From Spongorhabdus nitratireducens (lineage in GTDB: Bacteria > Pseudomonadota > Gammaproteobacteria > Pseudomonadales > Endozoicomonadaceae): a stretch of 64,000 bases of DNA. The stretch is from the NCBI GenBank assembly GCA_947387575.1, contig CANDOC010000001.1, forward strand, positions 248,001 through 312,000. Reading direction: 5' to 3'. A program made the translations under genes and the position numbers. How positions within the stretch are numbered: the stretch's first letter is position 1; every line of letters begins with the position of its first letter. Below are positions 1-8,313 of the stretch, in pieces. Below the pieces are notes generated by a model. The model was given only the letters and a program-made list of their open reading frames with translations, ran no database searches and was not told the origin of the DNA.

Positions 1-741
1 GGCAGGGAGCAGTAACAAATGTTCCAGCATGGCATAGTTTGTAACCAGAACTTTGGGCGGGTTTGCCAGCATTTCTTCCCGGGTCAGTAGCCAGTTATCA
101 GGAATGCCGTCGAAACCGAACTCGTCGTCTATTTTGCTGTTCTCAAGCATTTCTGAAACAACTTCATCTCGCCGTTTTCCTTTCGGCGTCTGACCGGTGT
201 AGCGGCCAAAAGTAATTCCATATTTACGGAGTGTTTTACCCAGCAGTGGCGCAACACGGTAATACAGCTGGTCATTGGCCAGAGCGTTCATCGGGTAAAC
301 CAGAATAGCTCTGACACCAGGCTGATCGAAGTTTTCATCCTTCAGCAGCATATCAACCAGCGGGTACAGAAAGGTTTCTGTCTTACCTGAACCGGTACCC
401 GTCGCAACCACAAGGTTCTGCCCGTCATGGCAGGCATTGGTTAAAGCGACTTCCTGATGCAAGTGCAGTTTACGGTCAAGGATCTGTGGTTCAAAATCAG
501 AGAAACCTTCGTGTAAAAAACCACCGTTACTCTGGATAAGGTCACGTAGCGGTCGGCCTTTTTCAAAATCCGGTACGGTTTCGATATAAGGGCCTTTTAC
601 CAGCTGCTCCGACTGCAGAGTGTCCCAGAATGCCTGTCTAAGTTGCGGATAACGGGAATGTATTGGCACTGCGGTGGCAATATAGCGCTTCAGGGTGTTA
701 TCCAGATTCCTGGCCAGTGCAAGTGGATTTGCTTCAGACAT
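1..741 (-). CDS. YprA-family DEAD/DEAH helicase, N-terminal part (runs off left edge)
   Basis: Only the first 247 codons lie in the window. They show the start of an SF2 helicase of the YprA family, the group that includes DISARM DrmA and Druantia DruE: a Q-motif-like LHLHQ (residues 92-96), Walker A GTGSGKT (115-121), motif Ia VYPMNALANDQ (148-158), and TNYAMLEHLLL (234-244), which is characteristic of the family. The predicted role is ATP-driven translocation on invading DNA as the core of an antiviral complex. The ATG overlaps the stop of the upstream 1121-aa gene (TAATG), so the two are translationally coupled, as in Druantia III where an accessory protein precedes DruE. The C-terminal region, where DUF1998 would be expected, is outside the window, so the exact clade cannot be settled here. 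Confidence 0.85.
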   Translation of the reverse strand, partial: MSEANPLALARNLDNTLKRYIATAVPIHSRYPQLRQAFWDTLQSEQLVKGPYIETVPDFEKGRPLRDLIQSNGGFLHEGFSDFEPQILDRKLHLHQEVALTNACHDGQNLVVATGTGSGKTETFLYPLVDMLLKDENFDQPGVRAILVYPMNALANDQLYYRVAPLLGKTLRKYGITFGRYTGQTPKGKRRDEVVSEMLENSKIDDEFGFDGIPDNWLLTREEMLANPPKVLVTNYAMLEHLLLLPA

Positions 742-3700
742 TACACATCCTTTGATTCGAAATAGATTTCCCACAGCAGCAGGTAGTAGTGAAAAAGACA
801 GTCAGCAACGGAAAGGAAAAAGCTGAGAATCTGTGGTTGGTCACAGGCGTTATCCTGCAGCAATTTCATCAGCTCAAAAACGGTTTCGTTGAGATCTTCT
901 CCCGTTCTTGTATGGCGGCGGCAGGCATAAGCCAGATGCGATGCCACTCTGGTTAAACCGTCAAATATTTCCCTTTCCTGCTCATCTGAAAAGAACTCCG
1001 GTGGAACCAGACAGGGCAAAACCGATGTTCCGGTTCTTGAACGCAGGGCAATACGAGTCAGATCCCGTCTCCGGTTGTCGTTGCCGGACTGAATGCGGCG
1101 GAGGTTTTCCAGTAACTGGTGCTGTGCATAGGCCAGATGATAACCACCCGCCAGATCGCCAAAGGCAGGCTCTTTACCTTCGCGTAACAGTTGCTGCCAG
1201 TGCCTGTCTATAAAGGTCATCGGAAGCATGGCGCTCATTGTATGAAAAGAAAAATTGCGAGGCTGGTGGCCGTTATTAATAACGGCCACTGTGTTGGTAA
1301 AAGCTGTAACTAGGGAATTCGACAGCAATTCACTCTTTATGGCCTCTGCCAGGTTTCTGCTGACATCAGAAATAGCCCGGAGGCAGCGCAGGTTAATACT
1401 GTCACCAGTATCAATCCGGTTATAGGCAATGGCATTACGGGCATAGATATAAGGCTTGTAGCCACCGATATGCAGCATGGGCACCCATGATTCTGCTGCG
1501 GTTTCGTCAGGCAGGGTATCGGTAAACGGAAGAATTGATGGCAGGTTATCATTACCCATCAGAGCGGCATCTTCCAGCAAATGTAGCCAGAGGCTTTTAA
1601 GCCATGACAGGGCTTCCCAGCACTCTAATGCATAGCAGTTTCGCAGCAGCTCATTGGTATGCTTCAGTATCCGGTTTTTTTCAGGTACCGGAATCAACGG
1701 GTGCGACCAGTCAGAAAGATGAATATTCAGATCACTGATTTCTCCCCGGAAGATAACGGCACTGCACGCATACTGGTCTGCCCGCTGGTTAGAAAGCGTA
1801 CCCCAGCGGCCATTGATCAGTGCGCTGACCTGGAAGAACCAGGCACCGTCAGAAAGGTTTTCAAGATGCAGTGACAACTGCTGGGCGTTCAGGACTCCGG
1901 CATTGTCTGCAACCAGAATACCGCCGGTTTTACCGGGCTCAGCGGGTAACAGCCCGGTGTTGGTGTCGAAGGTTATGCGGTGTCGGCGACCACTGAAAAG
2001 CTCTGTAGCAGTGATAACCAGTGAATCAACAGATGCGTAGGTTTTGAATTCAATATTCAGTGCCTGATCACAGGGCAGACATTCCCAGCCTGAAATATGA
2101 TGCGGGGACAGCAGTTCGACCAGTGTCTGTTCTGCATATTCGCTCACAAACCTGAGGCATGAGTTCTCACTGTTAATATGATCAATCAGCGCAGCTACAC
2201 GATATTTGACCCAGGGTCTTTTCTGAAAATTATCATGCAACAGGTGATCACCGATAAACAGTGCGCCCGGCTCGGTAGAATAAATTCTGATTTTTCTGCG
2301 GTCGCTGATTGTCGCAGAGAGCATGGAGCCCGGCCTGATTAATTTTTCCTGTCGTGTCTCTGTAGCAGGATCGTCCAGGTAAATATAGGTACCCGGCAAG
2401 GCGAACCGAAAGGAATACTGTTTTCGTGCAGATTTGAAGTACAGCTTGAAAAACGGCAGGCTCTTGTCACGGATAACCAGCTTCCCGCTGTCTTCATCAA
2501 TCCTGATATTTTCACAGTTTTCAGGTTTCAGGCTGTCCGGTATTTTGCTGAATTCAGGCTTAAAGCCCTGTCGCATCTGATCAAGCCCGGTCCATACCAG
2601 CGCACTGGCACGGGCCAGTGGCCTTTTCTGTCCTGTTCGGCGAAGGGTCGCAACAATGCGGTCTACACCGGCTGGCCAGCTGGCGGTAACAAAGCCCAAA
2701 GGAACATTAACCTGATGTTGCTTCAGAAATTGCAGTGGCACTGTCCATTGCTGCTCCAGTTCTGGTGCCCGGAATTCCAGTTCATAGGTTTCTTCGCCCA
2801 GCCCCCACTCTTCAGGAAGTTTTACAGCCGCCTGAAGAGTGTTGGCAGAAAAGAAGGACGGGCCTTCATAAGGAGTTTCTGCCTTGCCGTTAAATTCAAT
2901 AACTGCATGGGAGTGAGCTTTGATAATGAAGCTTACCGGTCCTCTTTTAATTTCAAGACTGCTACCGGCATTCAGCTCAAGCTCACCACTGAAGAAACCC
3001 TCTTCATAACATTCCGGGGTGTGTAGTCCGGGAATATCAATTTCAAAACGGCTGAGAATAATGTAACGACCGGGATCAAGTGCCACGCCATCTTCGCGCA
3101 GGCTGTGACTGCTGACAAAGGTATGATTATCTGCATTGAAAAAAGCAAACTGATTGTCCCGTTCGTCCTGCCAGAGCCGGTATGTAATTTCTGTAGAATC
3201 TGTACCTGCCTTACGAATGGTCAGCTGCCGGAAGTCAAGATCATCAACGGGCAGGGTGCGAGACCGGTCAACGACTTCAACCTTCTGTTTTTCACCGTCA
3301 ATATCCACTTCCCAGACGGTATAGTCATCTGTCGAAGAAAGTTTGAGCAGCAGCGAGTCACCGTCATACTGAAACACTGGCAAAACAGAGTCGGAAAAAT
3401 TCCTTCTGCCGGTGCGGGTTTCATCCGTAGCAACTTCTGACAAAAACCGCGTCAGGTAAAACCCCATGGTGTCGTTTTCCAGTGCCCTGCGGGTTCTTAC
3501 CGGGAACGGGCTGTTGAGGCTACCGCAAAACTGTGAGTACCACAGTTTCTGAGCAGCCAAATCATGCTCATCGGGCAGACCGTTGCGGTGGGCGAACCGC
3601 TCCATCCGTTCCCAGAGCTGATCCAGAAAAGCGTCTGGTACACCCACCTGTTCCAGATAGGCATCAATCATATAATTGGTGCCAAATGTCCGGTTAGAGA

Positions 3701-4106
3701 GCGGCAGTTGCAAGCGGCTACAGGCACGACGGAATGAATGCCACATCTTTTCCCGTTCAGAAGAAGGCTGACGGGCATCTCTGGAGCGTCCCATTGCCTG
3801 GTTAAGGCAACCGTAAACTTTATTGTCTTCCTGTCCGTGATCTTCCCTGATGGCCTTTATCATGTAAGCCGCAAAAAGAGCCGGAAATTTTTTCAGACCC
3901 TGTTCAATGGTACTGAACCTGCCACCGGCCTTGTTCAGTACAGTGCGGAGAAAGTCCGCTGCTGCGGGACTGATCAAATCATCAATCAACCCGAGATATG
4001 GTTCCTGAGCAGAAAGAATTTTCTGTCGGACTTCGCTGTTATATTGCTGGAGTTTATCGACACCGTTTCCCGGCGTTGTAGATGAGCTGGTCACGTTATA
4101 CTTCAC
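741..4106 (-). CDS. Large defence-operon protein of unknown family (1121 aa)
   Basis: I recognise no catalytic motif. The N-terminal ~200 residues look helical and charged, the middle (~230-750) looks beta-rich with many short strands, and the last ~250 residues look helical again. No signal peptide or membrane segment is visible. Start is GTG with no strong ribosome site. Position directly before, and one base overlapping, a YprA-family helicase suggests a partner subunit, analogous by place and size to DruH of Druantia III; that is inference from context, not recognised similarity. A 267-bp gap upstream means this gene and the helicase may have their own promoter. Structure prediction would be more informative than sequence search. 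Confidence 0.75.
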   Translation of the reverse strand: MKYNVTSSSTTPGNGVDKLQQYNSEVRQKILSAQEPYLGLIDDLISPAAADFLRTVLNKAGGRFSTIEQGLKKFPALFAAYMIKAIREDHGQEDNKVYGCLNQAMGRSRDARQPSSEREKMWHSFRRACSRLQLPLSNRTFGTNYMIDAYLEQVGVPDAFLDQLWERMERFAHRNGLPDEHDLAAQKLWYSQFCGSLNSPFPVRTRRALENDTMGFYLTRFLSEVATDETRTGRRNFSDSVLPVFQYDGDSLLLKLSSTDDYTVWEVDIDGEKQKVEVVDRSRTLPVDDLDFRQLTIRKAGTDSTEITYRLWQDERDNQFAFFNADNHTFVSSHSLREDGVALDPGRYIILSRFEIDIPGLHTPECYEEGFFSGELELNAGSSLEIKRGPVSFIIKAHSHAVIEFNGKAETPYEGPSFFSANTLQAAVKLPEEWGLGEETYELEFRAPELEQQWTVPLQFLKQHQVNVPLGFVTASWPAGVDRIVATLRRTGQKRPLARASALVWTGLDQMRQGFKPEFSKIPDSLKPENCENIRIDEDSGKLVIRDKSLPFFKLYFKSARKQYSFRFALPGTYIYLDDPATETRQEKLIRPGSMLSATISDRRKIRIYSTEPGALFIGDHLLHDNFQKRPWVKYRVAALIDHINSENSCLRFVSEYAEQTLVELLSPHHISGWECLPCDQALNIEFKTYASVDSLVITATELFSGRRHRITFDTNTGLLPAEPGKTGGILVADNAGVLNAQQLSLHLENLSDGAWFFQVSALINGRWGTLSNQRADQYACSAVIFRGEISDLNIHLSDWSHPLIPVPEKNRILKHTNELLRNCYALECWEALSWLKSLWLHLLEDAALMGNDNLPSILPFTDTLPDETAAESWVPMLHIGGYKPYIYARNAIAYNRIDTGDSINLRCLRAISDVSRNLAEAIKSELLSNSLVTAFTNTVAVINNGHQPRNFSFHTMSAMLPMTFIDRHWQQLLREGKEPAFGDLAGGYHLAYAQHQLLENLRRIQSGNDNRRRDLTRIALRSRTGTSVLPCLVPPEFFSDEQEREIFDGLTRVASHLAYACRRHTRTGEDLNETVFELMKLLQDNACDQPQILSFFLSVADCLFHYYLLLWEIYFESKDV

Positions 4107-4185
4107 TGGTTATTTGAATTGACTGGATAGGGCAGGGAGGAAAGACAATTAGCAGAAAGCAGGATTCTATAGGGTTAATCTGATT

Positions 4186-4191
4186 ATTATA
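4186..4191 (-). promoter_or_regulatory. Possible -10 element for the 1121-aa gene and YprA helicase
   Basis: The minus strand reads TATAAT here, about 80 bases upstream of the GTG start, inside the only sizeable gap (4107-4373) of the defence operon. A TTGACC lies 24 bases further upstream, too far for a standard sigma-70 pair, and a TTGAAA is too close, so the promoter is tentative. Confidence 0.3.
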
Positions 4192-4373
4192 TGTGATTTT
4201 CAAACTTGGGTACTTGGTCAAATATTCTCAGGACAAAGTAATTATTGCGCTATGAACCACTATTATCCATGGCACAGCTCAGTAAAAGGTTTTTTGAACT
4301 GCCTTTTTGTGTTCTCCGCTTAGTAAAACTGAAATTAATAAGCCGATAAGATGAGGAAGCTGTGAAACGAAGC

Positions 4374-5582
4374 TCAGGCAAATTTCTTTCGGTTTTTGTC
4401 AATGAAGTCCGCCAGCCGACCGGCGTTTTCCTGTGTTTCCAGCATTTCCCTGTAAGGCAGTGAATTGGCAATTTCGGTGAAGATATTAATGATGTCAAAC
4501 ATACTGGCATTATCCCGCCAGAAGGAATGGATAACCTTACCTCCCTTACCTCCCTTACCTCCAAGGTGTTTCATGACTTTCTCAATTAAAAGCTGATCTT
4601 CATCCTGCTTTATTTCATCCGTGGTCATGCCTTCTTTTTCCCAGTCCTTAAGCTTTGCCATGTCTTCAAACTCTTTTCTCAGGTCCCGGCCAGAGATCAG
4701 GTTGCAGATATCATCAGTAATACCTGCTTTGACAGCCTGAAGTGACACAAACTCAATGCCGTATAAACGCTTTATCATTGAATGGGTGGTTTTAAGTGTA
4801 CCGACAATGTTTGAAACAGCCTTTTCAAGACGATGACTGAATGACTTAGCTGTTCCGATGTGAACAACCCTGTCAGCCTGGCTACCGGTTGGCACAACAA
4901 GACCATTGGCGCAGATCAGTCGGTAAAGATAATAAGAGAGTTTCAGGGCATGCCCGCCTGCCATGCTGTTTGAAAGCTGCAAGCCTGTATAGGTTATATC
5001 CTCTCCTTCACCACCTTTGCCCTTTATTATTCCTGTCTTGTGAGTAGAGATAAGACGCAGGAACAGACGGCTGTTATAACTATAGGCTTCTTTTAGTTCA
5101 AATTTACCGAAATCAAGATGTAAAAAGCTTTTTTGCCGGACTTGCTTATCGCTCAGGGCGACAGAAACTGTCTCCAGAAGGGACAGGTTACTGAAACCGC
5201 AGTATCGGTTGGATACAACACCTATAATCTGATTCTCACGACCATCAATAATGAGCTCAGAGTTTTTTAGCAGGCCTTCTTTGTTCAGCACAGACAGCCT
5301 GTCGTTCAGAATATCTGAAGCCAGACCTTCACGTTCAGCCTGCTGAACAAAAGCGGGATTGGTTTTCAGGTGCCAGCAGAACTGCTCCAGTCCTTCACTG
5401 CTGAACTCCATCCGGGTGCTTCCCAGCCCGAAATATTTGTCATCAGATAATGCGGCGCCTTTTGTTAGCAACGGGGATAATGAAACTCTGTAAATATGTT
5501 CTTTTTCGCTGTTTACAAAGGGCACAACTTCTTCGAGTGACTGAAAATAGAAGTATTCCGGAGTCTGTGTGGTAATAGCCAT
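4374..5582 (-). CDS. DUF932-like protein in defence operon (402 aa)
   Basis: The central segment (about residues 195-235) has the DUF932 hallmark: a Gly-rich NSMAGGHAL stretch followed by YYLYRLICANGLVV. DUF932 proteins are common on plasmids, phages and defence islands and their biochemical role is poorly known. The C-terminal quarter is charged and helical and contains the repeat GGKGGKGGK (about 341-349), encoded by a 9-bp tandem repeat. ATG start at the end of a 98-bp gap that carries a perfect 14-bp hairpin. It sits between the NERD helicase and the 1121-aa gene, all on the minus strand, so it is probably a member of the same system; whether it is essential cannot be told. Confidence 0.75.
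   Translation of the reverse strand: MAITTQTPEYFYFQSLEEVVPFVNSEKEHIYRVSLSPLLTKGAALSDDKYFGLGSTRMEFSSEGLEQFCWHLKTNPAFVQQAEREGLASDILNDRLSVLNKEGLLKNSELIIDGRENQIIGVVSNRYCGFSNLSLLETVSVALSDKQVRQKSFLHLDFGKFELKEAYSYNSRLFLRLISTHKTGIIKGKGGEGEDITYTGLQLSNSMAGGHALKLSYYLYRLICANGLVVPTGSQADRVVHIGTAKSFSHRLEKAVSNIVGTLKTTHSMIKRLYGIEFVSLQAVKAGITDDICNLISGRDLRKEFEDMAKLKDWEKEGMTTDEIKQDEDQLLIEKVMKHLGGKGGKGGKVIHSFWRDNASMFDIINIFTEIANSLPYREMLETQENAGRLADFIDKNRKKFA
4538..4562. repeat. 9-bp tandem repeat (about 3 units) in the DUF932-like gene
   Basis: The plus strand carries CTTACCTCC repeated about three times, coding GGK on the minus strand. Because the unit is a multiple of three, slippage changes protein length without breaking frame. 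Confidence 0.7.
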
Positions 5583-5636
5583 GACTGTGGTTTCCGGCTA
5601 AATGAGGGAAGTTTAACGCTACTGTTGAGTCGAGAA

Positions 5637-5670
5637 AACAAAGTTCTCTGAGAGTACAGAGAACTTTGTT
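5637..5670 (-). terminator. Perfect 14-bp hairpin inside the defence operon (attenuator or terminator)
   Basis: Arms 5637-5650 and 5657-5670 are perfectly complementary with a 6-base loop. Read on the minus strand, the stem ends in a run of mostly T (TTTGTTTTCTC). It starts 10 bases past the stop of the NERD helicase gene and precedes the DUF932-like gene, so it could partly terminate the long transcript and lower expression of the last three genes. Confidence 0.55.
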
Positions 5671-5680
5671 CAGTCAAATG

Positions 5681-8173
5681 TCAGCCCTTGAGAGCTTTAA
5701 TCAGTTTCGGAAAATTCTTTACTGCTCGTGCCAGTGTCATGACGGTCCAGCTCTCACTCTTCTTTAATGATTTAAAGTCATCAAGCTGTTCCGAAAACTC
5801 AACAATTGCCACTCTTTCATCCGGCCAGCAAAGTAAGGGCTGAGCTACCACACGGTCTCCGGCAGTAATCTCATAGGACAAAACCGGCGTCTTTACATGA
5901 TCAGCCAGCTTTATTATCAGCGAATGATAATCATCGGGTACCTCTTTGGTCACCTCACTCCATTCAGGAGACAGATCCAGATCGGAAAGGTCGCGAAGAG
6001 GCTTTTTCCTGTAAATAAACTGATATTTTCCATCAGCTTCCAGAACAGAGCGGAATTCATCGTAGAAAGGGGATGTCATTTCCATACCGGAAATATGAAG
6101 CCAGCCCTTGGCTCGGGTCATAGCTACAAACAGCTGGTTGCGGTGTTTCTGGCTGTTTTCATTTCGGGCGATTTCATCCAGTCCCATAACATAAACCATT
6201 TCGGCTTCATTGCCCTTGGCCCGGTGTATCCGTGAAACCGTTACAGCGCCCTGATGCCAGAACCGGTTAGGGTCATTGTCAGGCCAGCGTATATTATGCG
6301 TGTTGGCCTGAGTAGCAGACGGAATATAATAATTAATGCCTCTCTGATTCAGGGCGCTGGTTACCAGTTGCTCCGATTCCGTTGAAAAAACGACAATCAG
6401 TAGCTGCTTCTTGGGCGTCAGCTTATGCTGCTGAATATCGCTCTGGATTTTATTTGCTACTTCCTGGGCTTCCTGCTGCCGGTTTTGATAGAACTTAAGC
6501 TCAACCGACGGCAGTTCGCTGATTACCGGGATCGGATTCGGTGAGTTTTCAGCAGGGCGCTGGAGGCATATCTGCTCACCGGAAGTGAACCGGCCGGAAA
6601 CATCATAACCAAGATCTTTCCATGCCTCCCTGTTGGTTACGCCTGAAATCATTCCCTGTTCACGCATTAAGCCCATACCAATCGCATGAGCTGCTGTCAG
6701 AATCGGCCCCGGAGTACGGTAACAGCGATGCATGATTATACTGCGCTTGATACCGCCTTCGTATTGTCCCACAAGCATTTTTCCAAGCTCTTCACCAAAG
6801 ACCTCTCTGGCTTTGGGGATAATGGGAGATTCAAGGCACTGGGCTTCATCGTAGGCCCATATCAGGCGACGGAAATCCTTACGTTTGGTTTGAACCGTTT
6901 CTGCTTCCGCTTCAAACAGCGCTATTTGCTGCTCTTGTTTTTTCACCGGCTTGCAGAAGTTGTATGCCATCCAGTAGAAAGGCTGAACACCGTGCTCTTT
7001 ATATTGAGGATCAAAAACCAGATCCTGACCTTCATCAATCAGAATAGCGTCATATATTGGCGGAATTGTACGGTTATGCTGCTCCAGCCAGTTACGCATT
7101 TTATTGATAGCCAACCCCAGGCGGGCAGAAATGGGAGTCTCTCTGGAAAACTCCCTGGGCAACATTTTCCGGCAGCCGACACTGTTGCAGACTTCACCAT
7201 AAAGGCCGGGCTGATCCTGAGCGCCCCAGGCATGAAAGACTTTGAGTCGGCTGGTCTGAGAATTATATCGTTGTTCACCGTTGGTGAACTGCCGTACATA
7301 CCGATCAATAAGATCAATGATGGAGTCGTATAACGAGCGGGTAAAGAAGACCAGTGCAATGTCCCAGTCAGGGTGTTTCAGATGCATCTGGGCGGCTTTC
7401 TGGCATAGCAGAACTGTTTTACCGGAACCGGCTATACCACGAATACGCTGAGGGCCATCCGGAATCTGTTTTGCGGCTGTTTCCTGCTCGGTATCCAGTC
7501 TGGCAATCGTCTGCTTTGCTTTTGCGATAGCATCCGCTTTGGTTACAACGGTTTGCACCACCTCGGGATCAGGTGTTTTAAGAACAGAAGTATTACCCGC
7601 CACACTGCACAGGCGCTGCCATTTGCCATCATCAAGAATCTGTCCCGGTTGGGCTGTTACAGCATTGCTTATGACAGCATTCAGTCCTTCTCCCAGATCA
7701 TCCTTAAAAATGACCGGCGGACAGCACGGATGCTTGTCAAACCCTTTTGCCTGCCATTCACTGCGTTTGATTTCGGGCAGTGCAACCAGCGCTCTGCCGG
7801 CAACACGGCGGCGCAGTTCAGGCTGGCGGTCACTCATTGCCAGAAATTCAAACAGATGATTTTCTGCCTGCTCATAGGGGCTGCCCGAATCGGTATAGAA
7901 ATTTCTGAACTGCCAGAGGTGTCCGTCGATACCGGTAATCTGGTCGATTTTCAATGCCTTCACTTCAATGACGACGACACCCAGCGACTGGTGCAGCATC
8001 AGAATGTCCGGCTCTTTTCGGCGCTCCCCTACATTCGAAAAAAGTGGGTAGCGCCAGTAGGCAAGACAGGTATCTGAAGCGAATTGCCTGGAGAGACTAT
8101 TCCAGACTTTTTTTTCAGCACTCAGTCCCGGCTGGGGAAATTTTTCAGTAATAATAAAGTGACTGCTGTTCAT
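5681..8173 (-). CDS. NERD nuclease-domain / UvrD-like SF1 helicase fusion
   Basis: An N-terminal NERD domain (nuclease related, approx. residues 30-130, counted from an upstream in-frame ATG at 8188) shows the restriction-type core D61...E75-V-K77. It is joined to a UvrD/Rep-like SF1 helicase: Walker A GIAGSGKT (251-258), Walker B-like ILIDEGQDL, and late motifs VSRIHRAKGNEAEMVYV and FVAMTRAKGWLHI. The protein probably unwinds and may cut DNA in the cytoplasm. I prefer the Met at 8173 (MNSSHF...) to the one at 8188. It lies third in the minus-strand operon after the helicase and methylase genes. NERD-helicase fusions recur in defence islands, so its inclusion fits. Being an accessory nuclease of the system is inference. 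Confidence 0.85.
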   Translation of the reverse strand: MNSSHFIITEKFPQPGLSAEKKVWNSLSRQFASDTCLAYWRYPLFSNVGERRKEPDILMLHQSLGVVVIEVKALKIDQITGIDGHLWQFRNFYTDSGSPYEQAENHLFEFLAMSDRQPELRRRVAGRALVALPEIKRSEWQAKGFDKHPCCPPVIFKDDLGEGLNAVISNAVTAQPGQILDDGKWQRLCSVAGNTSVLKTPDPEVVQTVVTKADAIAKAKQTIARLDTEQETAAKQIPDGPQRIRGIAGSGKTVLLCQKAAQMHLKHPDWDIALVFFTRSLYDSIIDLIDRYVRQFTNGEQRYNSQTSRLKVFHAWGAQDQPGLYGEVCNSVGCRKMLPREFSRETPISARLGLAINKMRNWLEQHNRTIPPIYDAILIDEGQDLVFDPQYKEHGVQPFYWMAYNFCKPVKKQEQQIALFEAEAETVQTKRKDFRRLIWAYDEAQCLESPIIPKAREVFGEELGKMLVGQYEGGIKRSIIMHRCYRTPGPILTAAHAIGMGLMREQGMISGVTNREAWKDLGYDVSGRFTSGEQICLQRPAENSPNPIPVISELPSVELKFYQNRQQEAQEVANKIQSDIQQHKLTPKKQLLIVVFSTESEQLVTSALNQRGINYYIPSATQANTHNIRWPDNDPNRFWHQGAVTVSRIHRAKGNEAEMVYVMGLDEIARNENSQKHRNQLFVAMTRAKGWLHISGMEMTSPFYDEFRSVLEADGKYQFIYRKKPLRDLSDLDLSPEWSEVTKEVPDDYHSLIIKLADHVKTPVLSYEITAGDRVVAQPLLCWPDERVAIVEFSEQLDDFKSLKKSESWTVMTLARAVKNFPKLIKALKG

Positions 8174-8272
8174 GATGTTCCATATCACACAAAGAGTCGC
8201 CAGCGTTTGTTCCGGCCTTTTAAAGAATGCCGGAAACTCTCTGTGCGACAGTGATTAATCATCAGGGCGGAG

Positions 8273-8296
8273 GTACGGCAGCGAAGGCTGCCGTAC
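8273..8296 (-). other. Intergenic 10-bp perfect hairpin between methylase and NERD helicase genes
   Basis: Arms GTACGGCAGC (8273-8282) and its complement (8287-8296) enclose a 4-base loop, 18 bases past the methylase stop. There is no U-run, so it is more likely an mRNA stability or processing element than a terminator. A second, weaker inverted repeat (TTCCGGC/GCCGGAA) follows at about 8211-8236. Confidence 0.45.
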
Positions 8297-8313
8297 ATAT
8301 TCAGATAAAGGAA

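Noticed and set aside
6686-7333. 215-aa plus-strand frame opposite the NERD-UvrD helicase gene
   Set aside because: No domain, no ribosome site, antisense of conserved helicase motifs.
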